Shown here: piece after piece, positions 13,645 to 23,092 of the stretch
Layout of the letters: each line of letters starts with the position of its first letter
Numbering within the stretch: position 1 is the first letter of the stretch
Assembly: GCA_024235915.1 (NCBI GenBank)
Contig: JACKLO010000017.1
Span: 62,001-126,000, forward strand
Direction: 5' to 3'
DNA: 64,000 nucleotides
DNA from: Burkholderiaceae bacterium
GTDB lineage: Bacteria > Pseudomonadota > Gammaproteobacteria > Burkholderiales > Burkholderiaceae_C
Made by a program: the position numbers and the translations under genes
The notes under the pieces: generated by a model
Database searches by the model: none
Seen by the model: the letters and a program-made list of their open reading frames with translations, nothing else
Told to the model about the DNA's origin: nothing

Positions 13645-16600
13645 ATGGACATGGCACCGACGGACAGTGTCCTCGCCTCACCAGCGCAGTTGCAAGCACT
13701 GCGCGCCGAGACCCTGCGCCAGTATGCGCAGACGGCGCCCCGCCTGACCGCAGCCGGCGCCCTGTTCGGACTGCTGGTGGCGTGGCTGCAATGGCCGGTG
13801 GTCGAACCGACCGACATCGCGAAATGGGCGGCCTTGATGGGTGGTGCATTGGCAGCGCGCTTGGTGCTGGCGCTGGTGCACCGGAGGCTTGGCACCACCG
13901 TCGAGCCGGCGCAGCGCTGGCTGCGCCGCTACCGGCTCACGGTGCTGGCCACTGGAGTGGCTTGGGGTCTGAGCGCCCTGTGGCTGTTTCCGACCGCAGA
14001 TCCGCATTACCAGGCGCACCTGTTCTTCGTGCTGATGGCGGTGGCCATCGCGGGATCGAACATGCTGTCGTTTGACGCCACCGCGGTCGCACTGTTCGCG
14101 ATACCCGCCTTCGGCCCTGTGGCCCTTCGCCTTTGGCTGGCCGGGGGGGAGCCGGCCTTCGTCTGGGGGGCCGCGATCTTCATTCCGTACCAGGTCTGGA
14201 CCAGCATGCGCCACTGCGCCGCCATGCGGGAAAGCACGTTGCTGAGGTGGTCGGAAAGCGAGCGAGCCGGGCGTGCCAGCACCCGGCTCGAAGCCCTGTT
14301 GGCGGATGTGGGTGAGCGGATGGGCAAGGTGGTGCCCGAGGGCAGTGTGCACCGGCAAGCGTGGCACGCGGGTGCCGTGCTGCCCGCAGCCACGGCGGCA
14401 GCGCTGGTCGAGCAGAGCCACCAGCTTGCCGAACTCGTGCGCACGACGCGCGAGGGCGTCTGGTTCATCGACAAGCAGGGGCGGACCTCGGACCTCAATC
14501 CCGCGATGTGCGCGCTGTTGGGAGGCACGCGCGAGGCGTTGATCGGCCGCACCATCTTCGACTTCGTCGACGACGAGAACGCGGCGGTGTTCCGGGCGCA
14601 GCTGCAACGGCGGCGTGCCGGTGACCGCGGCAGCTACGAGCTGACGCTGACGCGCCTGGACGGCACGCAGGTGCACTGCGTCAACAACGCCACGCCGCTG
14701 ACGAATCTCGATGGCCGCCAGGTGGGTTCGGTCGGGCTCTGGACCGACATCAGCGATCTCAAGCGCACCGAGTCCAGGCTCCGCGAATACGAGTTCGCCA
14801 TCAACGCGATGTCTTCAGCGGTCAGCCTGCAGATCCGCCGCGAGGGTCGGTTCATCTATCAGATGGTCAACGACGCCTGGTGCCGGCTCACGGGTGTGAC
14901 GCGGGACCAGGCGCTGGGGCGCGAGGGGCGCCATCTGGCGGGCCTGGTGGACCGCGAAGAGCGCCTGCGCCAGATCAGCGCTGCGGCGGATGAACGCCGC
15001 ACGATCACCTATCGGGGCCGGTCCGAGTTCGAGGGGCGAGTGACCACGATGGAGACGGTCTTTCACCCCATCATCGAGCCCGGCCGTCAAGTCGACCGCA
15101 TCATCGTGGTGACGCGCGATGTCTCCGAGGAAGAACGGGCCAGTGCAGCGCTCAACGACAGCCTGCGCAACCTTCGGTTGGCGCTGGATGCCATCGGCGA
15201 CGGCATCTTCGCCTCCGGTGCAGCCAGTCCTGATGAACCGGTGCTGTTCCACAACGAACGCATGCTGGACATCTGGGGCCTGCAACTCGCACCCGGAGAA
15301 GCGCTGAGCCCGCGGAAGATCATGCAGCGCGCCACCGGCCTGTTTGCCGACCCGGCAGCGCAACTGCAGCGGGTGGGCGAGATCATCAGCGACAACCTCT
15401 TCAGTGACGATCGTGTGCGGCTGAACGACGGTCGCGTGCTGCGCCGGCGCTGTTTCCCGTTTGTCGACCAGGGCCACATGGTGCGGGTGTGGAGCTTCGC
15501 CGATGTCACGGTCGAGGAAGATGCGGTCGACGCCTTGCGTGCCGCCGAGGCCAGACAGCGTGCGCTGATCGAGGCCTTCCCGGGCTACATCGCCTGCCTG
15601 GATGCGGACCTCCGCTATGTCTTCGTCAACGCCCGACTGCGGCAGAAGCTGGGGCTGGAAGAAGCCGACATCGTCGGGCGGCAACTTGGCGAGGTGCCAG
15701 GCACGGAGAACAGCCGCGAAAGCGCGGACGCGGCGGTCCGGGCGCTCGCCGGCGAGCCAGTCGTGATCGAACGTCACTGGCCGGAACAGGCCGAACTGAT
15801 CACGTTCGCACCGGGTTCCGGCCATGGCCAGGATCCCTTGTGCTACGCCTTTGGCATCGACATCACGGCACAGAAACGTGCCCAGGCACAACTGCTGACC
15901 CTGAAGGAAGAGGCCGAGCGCGCCAACCTGGCCAAGTCCGAGTTCCTGTCGCGCATGAGTCACGAGCTGCGCACGCCGATGAACGCGATCATCGGCTTTG
16001 CCGAGGTGCTGGAGGCCGACCAGGATCCGCCCCTGGCGGCGGCGCATCGACCGCTCGTCCACGACATGCGGGCCGGCGGGCAGCACTTGCTGGCGCTGAT
16101 CAATGAAGTGCTGGACCTCGCACGGGTCGAGGCCGGCAAGCTGGAAGTGACGGCGGAGCCGGTCGAACTCGGGCCACTGTTGGCCGAGTGCGGTGGTTTG
16201 GTGGCGTCGCTGGCACGCGCCCATGAGGTGAGCTTCGAGCCGGGTGTCATGCCCGGTGAGCCCGTTTGGCTGCTGGGTGACCGCATCCGCCTCAAGCAGG
16301 TGCTGCTCAATCTCCTCTCGAACGCGGTCAAGTACAACCGGCGTGGTGGCAGCGTCAGGGTCGTTGCCAGTGCCCTGCAGGGCGGCTGGCAGCTCGAGGT
16401 GCACGACCAGGGCGAGGGCCTGACCGAGGCCCAGCAGCAGCGTCTGTTCCTGCCCTTCGAACGGCTGAATGCCGATCGATCGGGCATCGAGGGCACCGGC
16501 ATCGGGCTGGCGCTGAGCCGCCGGCTCGTCGATCTGATGCGTGGCCGGATCGGCGTGCACAGTCGGCCCGGGCACGGCAGCTGTTTCTGGATCTGGCTGC

Positions 16601-17061
16601 CCGTGGCATCGGGGGCCGGCGTGACCGAGGCGCCACGTCTGCCTGAGGCCGAGCCGTCGCAGGCGGCTTTGGGTCACGCATTGACGCTGGCGGGCAGCGT
16701 GCTCTACGTCGACGCATCAGGGTTCGAGACGTCGCTGATGTGTGCGGCGCTGCAGAACTTCGCTGGCCTGGACGTGCGTACGGCTCAGGGCGAAGACGAC
16801 TGCCTGGCCGCGGTGTCCGAGCAGATCCCGTCGCTGATCCTGCTGAACGTTGAGAGCGCCGGTCTGGACCATGGCTGCCTGATGCGCCGCCTGCGCGATG
16901 AAGAACGGACACGGTCGATTCCCGTGATCGCGCTGTCCTCCGACACTGCGCCCACATGGCAGGCGCGGGACAATCAGACCGGTTTCGCGGGTCACCTTCG
17001 CAGGCCTTTCGACAGGGCGGTCCTGCACGCGGCCCTGCGTCGGGTGCTCCAGCCGCAGTAG
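13645..17061 (+). CDS. Membrane PAS histidine kinase with degenerate receiver
   Basis: An 1138-residue sensor kinase. Residues about 25-205 contain some six hydrophobic segments, a MASE-like membrane input domain. Four PAS units follow (about 258-755), each ending in a PAC-like linker such as TDISDLKRTE. HisKA has phospho-acceptor His773 (RMSHELRTPMN); the HATPase boxes are NLLSNAVKYN, HDQGEG and GTGIGLALS. The C-terminal domain (about 1020-1138) is receiver-shaped but has lost key residues: the phospho-acceptor position is Asn1068 (LILLNVESAG) and the conserved Lys is Arg (HLRRPFD), so it should not accept phosphate. Divergent from the minus-strand signalling operon and presumably part of the same network. 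ATG 13645 or 13651 are both possible; the ribosome-binding site is weak. Confidence 0.88.
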   Translation: MDMAPTDSVLASPAQLQALRAETLRQYAQTAPRLTAAGALFGLLVAWLQWPVVEPTDIAKWAALMGGALAARLVLALVHRRLGTTVEPAQRWLRRYRLTVLATGVAWGLSALWLFPTADPHYQAHLFFVLMAVAIAGSNMLSFDATAVALFAIPAFGPVALRLWLAGGEPAFVWGAAIFIPYQVWTSMRHCAAMRESTLLRWSESERAGRASTRLEALLADVGERMGKVVPEGSVHRQAWHAGAVLPAATAAALVEQSHQLAELVRTTREGVWFIDKQGRTSDLNPAMCALLGGTREALIGRTIFDFVDDENAAVFRAQLQRRRAGDRGSYELTLTRLDGTQVHCVNNATPLTNLDGRQVGSVGLWTDISDLKRTESRLREYEFAINAMSSAVSLQIRREGRFIYQMVNDAWCRLTGVTRDQALGREGRHLAGLVDREERLRQISAAADERRTITYRGRSEFEGRVTTMETVFHPIIEPGRQVDRIIVVTRDVSEEERASAALNDSLRNLRLALDAIGDGIFASGAASPDEPVLFHNERMLDIWGLQLAPGEALSPRKIMQRATGLFADPAAQLQRVGEIISDNLFSDDRVRLNDGRVLRRRCFPFVDQGHMVRVWSFADVTVEEDAVDALRAAEARQRALIEAFPGYIACLDADLRYVFVNARLRQKLGLEEADIVGRQLGEVPGTENSRESADAAVRALAGEPVVIERHWPEQAELITFAPGSGHGQDPLCYAFGIDITAQKRAQAQLLTLKEEAERANLAKSEFLSRMSHELRTPMNAIIGFAEVLEADQDPPLAAAHRPLVHDMRAGGQHLLALINEVLDLARVEAGKLEVTAEPVELGPLLAECGGLVASLARAHEVSFEPGVMPGEPVWLLGDRIRLKQVLLNLLSNAVKYNRRGGSVRVVASALQGGWQLEVHDQGEGLTEAQQQRLFLPFERLNADRSGIEGTGIGLALSRRLVDLMRGRIGVHSRPGHGSCFWIWLPVASGAGVTEAPRLPEAEPSQAALGHALTLAGSVLYVDASGFETSLMCAALQNFAGLDVRTAQGEDDCLAAVSEQIPSLILLNVESAGLDHGCLMRRLRDEERTRSIPVIALSSDTAPTWQARDNQTGFAGHLRRPFDRAVLHAALRRVLQPQ

Positions 17062-17229
17062 CGGTGGGGCGGGTTGACCGGCGGCCACACGGCACGGGCG
17101 CGACGATAGGATCCGGCCCGTGGCTTGGACGGTCGGTCTCGCCGCCTGGCGGCCCACGGAGCGGCCGCCCACGCTGTACGGCTCTGGGGCACCGAGATGG
17201 TGTCGGCGGGTTCGGTGCCCGGACCGCCC

Positions 17230-17254
17230 CTTGAAAGTCCGGGAACCGCCCCAA
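17230..17254 (+). promoter_or_regulatory. Sigma-32 heat-shock promoter of htpG
   Basis: CTTGAAA at 17230-17236 and CCCCAA at 17249-17254 are separated by 12 bases, close to the sigma-32 consensus CTTGAAA-N11-16-CCCCAT. The predicted start near 17262 leaves a leader of about 30 bases before ATG 17293. Position in front of a classic heat-shock chaperone gene supports it. Confidence 0.75.
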
Positions 17255-17292
17255 GAACCGCCCCTGTTGTTTCACCTTCAGCTTCACCGAGC

Positions 17293-19173
17293 ATGACCAA
17301 ACAGACGCATTCCTTCCAGGCCGAGGTGCAGCAGATCCTGCACCTCGTCACCCATTCGCTGTACTCCAACAAGGAGATCTTCCTGCGCGAGCTGGTCTCC
17401 AACGCGTCCGACGCCTGTGACAAGCTGCGGTTCGAGGCCCTGGACAACGCCGCGTTGTACGAGGACCAGCCCAACCTCGAACTGCGCGTGCTGTTCGACG
17501 CCGAGGCGAAGACCATCACCATCCGCGACAACGGCATCGGCATGAGTGCCGACGAGGCCGTGGCGCACCTGGGCACCATCGCCAAGAGCGGCACCCGCGA
17601 GTTCATGGCGCGGCTGGAGGGTGACCAGAAGAAGGACGCCAACCTGATCGGCCAGTTCGGGGTGGGCTTCTACTCCGGCTTCATCGTCGCCGACCGCATG
17701 ACGGTGGAGACCCGCCGCGCCGGCGCACCGGCCGGCCAGGGCGTGCGCTGGAGCAGCACCGGCACGGGCGACTTCGAGGTGGAGACGATCGAGAAGGCTG
17801 GCCGCGGAACCGACGTCATCCTGCACCTGCGCGAGGGCGAGGAGGAGTTCCTGTCCACCTGGAAGCTCAAGTCCATCATCGGCAAGTACAGCGACCACAT
17901 CTCGCTGCCGATCCTGATGCGCAAGGAGACCTGGGACGAGGAGAAGAAGGCCCAGGTGACCACCGACGAGTGGGAGACGGTGAACAAGGCTGCCGCGCTG
18001 TGGACGCGCAGCAAGAGTGACGTCACCGACGCCGAATACCAGGATTTCTACAAGCAGATCAGCTACGACCAGCAGGCACCGCTGGCCTACACGCACAACC
18101 GCGTGGAGGGCCGCAGCGAGTACACGCAGCTGCTGTACGTGCCGGCCAAGGCGCCGTTCGACCTGTGGAACCGCGACAAGCGCGGCGGCGTGAAGCTCTA
18201 CGTCAAGCGCGTCTTCATCATGGACGACGCCGAGGCGCTGATGCCGGTGTACCTGCGCTTCGTCAAGGGTGTGATCGACAGCGCCGACCTGCCGCTGAAC
18301 GTCAGCCGCGAACTGCTGCAGGAAAGCCGCGACGTGAAGGCGATCCGCGAGGGCAGCACCAAGCGCGTGCTGAGCATGCTCGAGGACGTGGCCGAGAACC
18401 AAAAGGACAAGTACGCCGACTTCTGGAAGGAATTCGGCCAGGTGCTCAAGGAAGGCATCGGCGAGGACTTCGCCAACCGCGAACGGCTGGCCAAGCTGTT
18501 CCGCTTCGCCTCCACGCACGCCGACGAGGGCGTGTCGCTGGCCGACTACGTGTCGCGCATGAAGGAGGGCCAGGACGCCATCTACGTCATCACCGCCGAC
18601 AGCCTGGCCGCCGCCAAGGGCAGCCCGCAGCTCGAGATCTTCCGCAAGAAGGGCATCGAGGTGCTGCTGCTGGTGGATCGGGTGGACGAGTGGCTGCTGT
18701 CGCACCTCTACGAGTTCGAAGGGCACCCGCTGACCAGCGTGGCCAAGGGCGCGGTGGACCTCGGCAAGCTGCAGGACGACGACGAGAAGAAGGCCGCCGA
18801 GGAAGCCGCTGAAGCCAGCAAGCCGCTGCTGGACAAGCTCAAGGCGTCGCTGGGCGAGCGCGTGAAGGATGTGCGCGTGACGACACGCCTGGTCGATTCA
18901 CCGGCCTGCGTGGTGGTGGACGAGGGCGACGTCAGCGCCCACCTGGCCCGCATGCTCAAGGCCGCCGGACAGGAGGCGCCGAAGTCGCAGCCGATCCTGG
19001 AGATCAACCCAGGGCATGCGCTGCTGCGCCGGCTGGAGTCGCCCGAGGCGGTGGACCAGTTCGACGACCTGGCGGCGCTGGTGTTCGAGCAGGCGCTGCT
19101 GGCCGAGGGTGGGCACCTGGAAGACCCGGGTGCCTTCGTGCGGCGGGTCAACCGGTTGCTGGTGGGCGCCTGA
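17293..19173 (+). CDS. htpG: Molecular chaperone HtpG (Hsp90)
   Basis: A 626-residue bacterial Hsp90, the usual length. This ATP-dependent cytosolic chaperone remodels late folding intermediates with DnaK. The N-terminal GHKL ATPase is clear: [23 protein letters not shown] and GQFGVGFYS. The middle domain has [17 protein letters not shown] with the conserved catalytic-loop Arg, and the C-terminal dimerisation domain ends LLVGA. ATG 17293 gives the family start [16 protein letters not shown]; the frame is open upstream but that part is not Hsp90-like. A sigma-32 promoter lies directly upstream, so heat-shock induction is expected. Convergent with srkA. Confidence 0.97.
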   Translation: MTKQTHSFQAEVQQILHLVTHSLYSNKEIFLRELVSNASDACDKLRFEALDNAALYEDQPNLELRVLFDAEAKTITIRDNGIGMSADEAVAHLGTIAKSGTREFMARLEGDQKKDANLIGQFGVGFYSGFIVADRMTVETRRAGAPAGQGVRWSSTGTGDFEVETIEKAGRGTDVILHLREGEEEFLSTWKLKSIIGKYSDHISLPILMRKETWDEEKKAQVTTDEWETVNKAAALWTRSKSDVTDAEYQDFYKQISYDQQAPLAYTHNRVEGRSEYTQLLYVPAKAPFDLWNRDKRGGVKLYVKRVFIMDDAEALMPVYLRFVKGVIDSADLPLNVSRELLQESRDVKAIREGSTKRVLSMLEDVAENQKDKYADFWKEFGQVLKEGIGEDFANRERLAKLFRFASTHADEGVSLADYVSRMKEGQDAIYVITADSLAAAKGSPQLEIFRKKGIEVLLLVDRVDEWLLSHLYEFEGHPLTSVAKGAVDLGKLQDDDEKKAAEEAAEASKPLLDKLKASLGERVKDVRVTTRLVDSPACVVVDEGDVSAHLARMLKAAGQEAPKSQPILEINPGHALLRRLESPEAVDQFDDLAALVFEQALLAEGGHLEDPGAFVRRVNRLLVGA

Positions 19174-19183
19174 CCACGCGCTG

Positions 19184-19254
19184 AGCCGGGGTCGTGGCGA
19201 TCCCGGCTTGGCAGGTTCGCCCGCTTCGGCCGACCGTTGGGCCGACCGGTCGGC
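19184..19254. terminator. Hairpin region between convergent htpG and srkA
   Basis: AGCCGGG (19184-19190) pairs with CCCGGCT (19202-19208). Farther on, GCCGACCGGTCGGC (19241-19254) is a perfect 14-bp palindrome, partly duplicated just upstream (GGCCGACCG occurs twice). The location between convergent stops suggests two-way termination; there are no T tracts. Confidence 0.4.
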
Positions 19255-19266
19255 TGGGTGTGTGGC

Positions 19267-20280
19267 TCAGCCGCCCATCAAGGTGCACTGCTCCCGCAGC
19301 TGCGCCGTCTGCTGCGACCAATAGGCCGGCGTGCCGAAGAACGGAAAGTTCAGGGGAAAGCTGGGGTCGTGCCAGCGCGCCGACAGCCAGGCGGCGTGGC
19401 GCAGCATGCGCAGGGTGCGCAGCGGCTCGATCAGCGGCCGCTCCGCATCGTCGAATTCGCGGAAATCCTCGTAGCCGGCCAGCAGTTCGTCGAACTGGCG
19501 GCGCATCGTGGTGGCGTCGCCAGACACCAGCATCCACAGGTCCTGCACGGCGGGGCCGTTGCAGGCGTCGTCGAGGTCAACCACGTGCGGGCCATCCCGC
19601 CAGAGCACATTGCCCGGGTGGCAGTCGCCGTGCAGGCGCAGCGTCTGCACGGGGCCGGCGCGGCGAAACGCCTCGGCGATGGCGTCGGCGGCCCGCGCCG
19701 ACGCATCGGCCCAGGCGGGGCGTTCACCGTCGGTGACGAGTTCCAGCGCCAGCAACTGGTGGCGTGCCGCGGCCGCATCCTCGCCGGGCGACATCGTCAT
19801 GCGGTGCGAAAAGCCCTGGCGCGCGCCGACGGCGTGCAGGCGGCCGATGAAGGCGCCGATGCGCCGCAAAACGCCCGGTTGTTCCAACTCGGGCTCCCGC
19901 CCGGCGCAGCGGCGGGCGACGGTGAAACGGTGCGGCGTCTCACCCTCGAGCACGCCCAATGTCGGCGCCGCGGCTGGCAGCCAGCGCACCGTGTCGGCGG
20001 CGGGCGACAGCACCAGGGGTGGCACGACCGCGACTTCCTCGGCGGCCAGGTCAAGGGAGAAGGCGTGTTCCTCCAGGATCTGCGCGTCACTCCAGCGCCC
20101 GGGGCGGTAGAACTTGGCCACCACCGCCTGGCCGTCTTCCAGGAAGAGTTGCCAGACACGGTTCTCGTAGGAGTTCAGCTGCAGGATGCGCCCATCGCCG
20201 TGCAGGCCAGCGGTGGCCAGCGCATCCAGCACCTGTTGCGGTCCGAACCCGGCGTAACCGGCCGGCAGGGGCGCGTTCAA
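19267..20280 (-). CDS. srkA: Stress response kinase SrkA (YihE/RdoA)
   Basis: A 337-residue protein of the YihE/SrkA family, a eukaryotic-like Ser/Thr kinase fold linked to Cpx and envelope or redox stress survival in enterobacteria. The catalytic loop is HGDCHPGN with Asp219, and the metal-binding motif is VDLDD (Asp235 onward). The N-terminal YENRVWQLFLEDG and VAKFYRP match the ATP-binding region. The start codon is TTG at 20280-20278, overlapping the upstream DUF2726 stop in TTGA, which implies translational coupling. Homologues begin in the same place, and no ATG is nearby. Confidence 0.92.
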   Translation of the reverse strand: MNAPLPAGYAGFGPQQVLDALATAGLHGDGRILQLNSYENRVWQLFLEDGQAVVAKFYRPGRWSDAQILEEHAFSLDLAAEEVAVVPPLVLSPAADTVRWLPAAAPTLGVLEGETPHRFTVARRCAGREPELEQPGVLRRIGAFIGRLHAVGARQGFSHRMTMSPGEDAAAARHQLLALELVTDGERPAWADASARAADAIAEAFRRAGPVQTLRLHGDCHPGNVLWRDGPHVVDLDDACNGPAVQDLWMLVSGDATTMRRQFDELLAGYEDFREFDDAERPLIEPLRTLRMLRHAAWLSARWHDPSFPLNFPFFGTPAYWSQQTAQLREQCTLMGG

Positions 20281-21029
20281 TGGCGGACCGGTGACGGCCT
20301 GGCGCCGGTTGAGCCCGGCGATTCGTCGTCACCCGCCACGGGCGGCAGCGAGGACATGCCCCGCATGAAACCGCCCATCTCGCTCGGGGGCCCGCCCTCG
20401 CTGCTCATCCGGCTGTCGGTGCCGAAGAAGGAATCCTGGAAGAAGCCGGAGTCCTGCCACAGGGTGCGCGCGGGCCGTCGACGGCCGCCGGCCTCAGAGG
20501 GCGCGGCCGGGGTGGCGGCCAGTGGTGCGCGGGCCGCCGGCATCTGCTGCGGCACCAGCAACTGCAGTTCAGGCACCGACGGCAGGTGGTCGACCGGGCA
20601 GCGCAGGTAACGCACGCGGCAGGCCGCGAGCACCTTCTGCTTGATCTGCAGCGCGCGCCGCGAGTTGCCACGGTCGGTGTCGATGTCGATGGCGGCCAGC
20701 ACACGGCCATTGGCGCTGCAGATGGCAAAACCGACGTGGGTGGAGCCCAACAGCTCATACCAGTAGCGCACCTGCTGCGGGTCGGTCGGCTGGCAGAAGC
20801 GCACCAGGGGCAGCTTGGACAGCACGATGTGATGAGGCAGGGCCTCCCGCAACTGCCGGTACACGCGCCGTTCGTCGCTGCTGAACACCGGGCGCGCCGT
20901 CAGCGTCCATTCTTCGGGCAGTGGTGGCGGCTCAGCCTGCCGCTGGCGCAGCGCCCACAGCGTCGCCGCCGCGGCCAGCAAGGCAGCCGACGCGATGGCG
21001 ATGATCCAGGGAATGGTGTCTGGCGACAT
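20277..21029 (-). CDS. Membrane-anchored DUF2726 protein
   Basis: A 250-residue protein with one N-terminal membrane span (about residues 6-27: IPWIIAIASAALLAAAATLW) and a DUF2726 domain (about 50-165) that includes HHIVLSKLPLVRF and AIDIDTDRGNSRRALQIKQ. DUF2726 is distantly related to restriction-endonuclease-like and topoisomerase-associated domains, but no function is established. The C-terminal 80 residues are low-complexity, rich in Pro, Gly, Ser and Met. ATG 21029 is preferred over an upstream GTG because the membrane anchor then sits at the extreme N-terminus. Its TGA overlaps the TTG of srkA, so the two form an operon. Confidence 0.75.
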   Translation of the reverse strand: MSPDTIPWIIAIASAALLAAAATLWALRQRQAEPPPLPEEWTLTARPVFSSDERRVYRQLREALPHHIVLSKLPLVRFCQPTDPQQVRYWYELLGSTHVGFAICSANGRVLAAIDIDTDRGNSRRALQIKQKVLAACRVRYLRCPVDHLPSVPELQLLVPQQMPAARAPLAATPAAPSEAGGRRRPARTLWQDSGFFQDSFFGTDSRMSSEGGPPSEMGGFMRGMSSLPPVAGDDESPGSTGARPSPVRH

Positions 21030-21161
21030 GAAGCTGCGAGCGGGCGCTGGGCTGGCGCCGGGCGGCCGCTGGCGCAACGGGAGCGGATGTTACCCCTCGT
21101 TGCGGTTGGGCCCGCCCCTTGGCTGGGGGTGCCCGAGTCAGGTGGGGTGCCGCAGTGGCGG

Positions 21162-21857
21162 CTACTGCGACCCCAAGCCGCCGCTGCCGCCGACACCGGC
21201 ATGCACGTCGGCGATGATGCCCAGCAAGTCGTCCAGGCGACGGGCGCCGCGCTTCAGGTTGTAATCCAGCTCGGCCGCCTGGCGGCCGATGAGCTCCTCG
21301 ACCTGGGTGCCCAGCGTTTCCGGCGGCAGCTTCAACACGGCTTCGGCGTCTCCACCGTCACGGTGCACCTTGGCGCCGGCGCTGCGCGCTATGCGCAGCA
21401 TCGGCAGGTTTTCCGACAACGCGTGAACCACCAGCGTGTCGACATGGCGGTTGCGGGCGTGCAGCATCGCGTGCTCGAACAGGCGGCCGCCGAAACCCCG
21501 GCCGCGGTGGCTGGGGCGCACCGAGACGCCGAACTCTGCCGCATGGGTGCGTGCATGGTCGCCCATGTGCGCCAGGTGGGCCATCGCCAACAGGTCCAGG
21601 CGGCGGTTGAAGATGCCGAAGACTTCGTCGCGCTCGAAGTCGATCAGGTCGACATAGCGGCCGATCTGGGCGTCGGTGGCCGGGTGACCGAAGCGCAGAT
21701 AGCGGTCGCCCTCGGGCAGCGCCAGCAGGTGGGCCAGGATGCGGGGCCGGTGGCGCGGGGCCAGCGAACGGATCGGGACCCAGCGCGGCGTTTCCGGCAC
21801 CGGGGTGCCTGTGTCAGGGGTGGCCGGGATCTGGCCGGATGAAGTGACGGTTGCCAT
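21162..21857 (-). CDS. GNAT family N-acetyltransferase
   Basis: A 231-residue protein with a GNAT acetyltransferase domain. Motif A, which binds acetyl-CoA, is VSVRPSHRGRGFGGRLFEHA, with the expected strand-loop-helix context (HAAEFGVSV before it, VDTLVVHALSEN after). The first 25 residues are Pro/Thr-rich and probably disordered, and the last 15 are Gly-rich. The substrate cannot be inferred. It is divergent from rplM across a 328-bp gap and lies 132 bp upstream of the DUF2726 gene. Confidence 0.85.
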   Translation of the reverse strand: MATVTSSGQIPATPDTGTPVPETPRWVPIRSLAPRHRPRILAHLLALPEGDRYLRFGHPATDAQIGRYVDLIDFERDEVFGIFNRRLDLLAMAHLAHMGDHARTHAAEFGVSVRPSHRGRGFGGRLFEHAMLHARNRHVDTLVVHALSENLPMLRIARSAGAKVHRDGGDAEAVLKLPPETLGTQVEELIGRQAAELDYNLKRGARRLDDLLGIIADVHAGVGGSGGLGSQ

Positions 21858-21952
21858 CGTGTGGCCCCTCGAGTGCAGCGGTGCGCGGATCCTAACCAGT
21901 TTTCCTAGGGTTTACCCTCAAACAACAACCCACAATCTCACGGCGTACGCCG

Positions 21953-21981
21953 TTACGCCGCGTCGGGAAGACTTGTATACT
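21953..21981 (+). promoter_or_regulatory. Likely sigma-70 promoter of rplM-rpsI
   Basis: TATACT (21976-21981) is a good -10 element. TTACGC (21953-21958) lies 17 bases upstream as a weak -35. Transcription would start near 21988, giving a leader of about 195 bases. Confidence 0.55.
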
Positions 21982-22153
21982 CGCGGGCTTTCCCTGAAAA
22001 ACGGCCAGGGAAGAGATAGTCGACGCGTCCGGACATCGTGGCCTGAGAGGCCGCCCGGCACCCAGGCGAGCCTGCACGAAAGTGTTGCTGCTGAGGGTGC
22101 TCCACAAGCGGTTCCAAAGGTGGTTCGGGTGCGTGAACGTTGCCGTTGTGACT

Positions 22154-22171
22154 GGCGGGGCCTGCCCCGCC
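22154..22171 (+). promoter_or_regulatory. Leader hairpin just upstream of rplM
   Basis: GGCGGGG (22154-22160) and CCCCGCC (22165-22171) form a perfect 7-bp GC stem with a 4-base loop, ending 14 bases before ATG 22186. It is close enough to affect ribosome loading. Autogenous control by L13 is known in E. coli, but this particular element is only a candidate. Confidence 0.4.
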
Positions 22172-22185
22172 CTTGAAAGACCCTC

Positions 22186-22614
22186 ATGAAGACCTTCAGC
22201 GCCAAGCCGGCCGAGGTGAAGCACGAGTGGTATGTGATTGACGCCACCGACAAGGTGCTCGGACGTGTTGCCAGCGAAGTGGCACTCCGTTTGCGCGGCA
22301 AGCACAAGGCCATCTACACGCCTCACGTCGACACCGGTGATTTCATCGTCGTCGTCAACGCCGACAAGATCCGAGTCACGGGTGCCAAGAGCGCCGACAA
22401 GATCTACTACCGCCACTCCGGTTTCCCGGGCGGCATCTATGCCACCTCCTTCAAGGACATGCAGGCCCGTCACCCGGGTCGTGCGCTCGAGAAGGCGGTC
22501 AAGGGCATGCTGCCCAAGGGCCCGCTGGGCTACGCGATGATCAAGAAGCTGAAGGTCTACGCCGGTGCCACGCACCCGCACACCGCCCAGCAGCCCAAGA
22601 CCCTGGAACTGTGA
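22186..22614 (+). CDS. rplM: 50S ribosomal protein L13
   Basis: A 142-residue protein of normal length for L13, an early-assembling large-subunit protein. Conserved stretches include [30 protein letters not shown] and [12 protein letters not shown]. First gene of the classic rplM-rpsI operon, with rpsI 7 bp downstream. Start MKTFSAKP is the standard betaproteobacterial start. Confidence 0.98.
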   Translation: MKTFSAKPAEVKHEWYVIDATDKVLGRVASEVALRLRGKHKAIYTPHVDTGDFIVVVNADKIRVTGAKSADKIYYRHSGFPGGIYATSFKDMQARHPGRALEKAVKGMLPKGPLGYAMIKKLKVYAGATHPHTAQQPKTLEL

Positions 22615-22621
22615 GGACGCG

Positions 22622-23014
22622 ATGATCGGACAGTGGAACTACGGCACCGGCCGTCGCAAGTCGTCGGTGGCACGTGTCTTCATCAAGAAGGGCACCGGCC
22701 AGATCACGGTCAACGGCAAGCCGATCGACCAGTACTTCGGCCGCCAGACCTCGATCATGATCGTCAAGCAGCCGCTGATGCTGACGGCCAATGACGCGGC
22801 CTTCGACATCAAGGTCAACGTGCACGGCGGCGGTGAAAGCGGCCAGGCCGGCGCGGTGCGTCACGGCATCACCCGTGCGCTGATCGACTACGACGCGGCG
22901 CTCAAGCCCGAGCTCAGCCACGCCGGCTTCGTGACCCGTGACGCCCGCGAGGTCGAGCGCAAGAAGGTGGGCCTGCACGGCGCCCGCCGTCGCAAGCAGT
23001 TCAGCAAGCGCTGA
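22622..23014 (+). CDS. rpsI: 30S ribosomal protein S9
   Basis: A 130-residue S9 protein. The family hallmarks are [13 protein letters not shown] near the N-terminus, the central [15 protein letters not shown], and the basic C-terminal tail [17 protein letters not shown] that reaches the P-site tRNA. Co-transcribed with rplM and followed by a strong hairpin. Confidence 0.98.
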   Translation: MIGQWNYGTGRRKSSVARVFIKKGTGQITVNGKPIDQYFGRQTSIMIVKQPLMLTANDAAFDIKVNVHGGGESGQAGAVRHGITRALIDYDAALKPELSHAGFVTRDAREVERKKVGLHGARRRKQFSKR

Positions 23015-23023
23015 TGCCGGCTG

Positions 23024-23049
23024 CGGGCGGCGCCAGCTGGCGCCGCCCG
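23024..23049 (+). terminator. Terminator-like hairpin after rpsI
   Basis: An 11-bp perfect stem, CGGGCGGCGCC (23024-23034) with GGCGCCGCCCG (23039-23049) and loop AGCT, begins 10 bases after the rpsI stop. There is no clear T tract (GTTCC follows), which is common in such high-GC genomes. Confidence 0.55.
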
Positions 23050-23092
23050 TTCCGGTGGCCCGCCGCCCCGGCGGGCACCGTTCGGCCCTTCC

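Larger units (their letters stand above)
21858..22185. other. Divergent intergenic region, 328 bp, with long rplM leader
   Basis: Contains the likely rplM promoter (21953-21981), a leader of about 200 bases and a strong hairpin just before the rplM start. No open frame here looks coding. Confidence 0.6.

Noticed and set aside
13199..13849. Minus-strand open frame in the divergent gap
   Set aside because: No ribosome-binding site and low-complexity Arg/Ala/Pro content. It overlaps the true start of the membrane PAS kinase.
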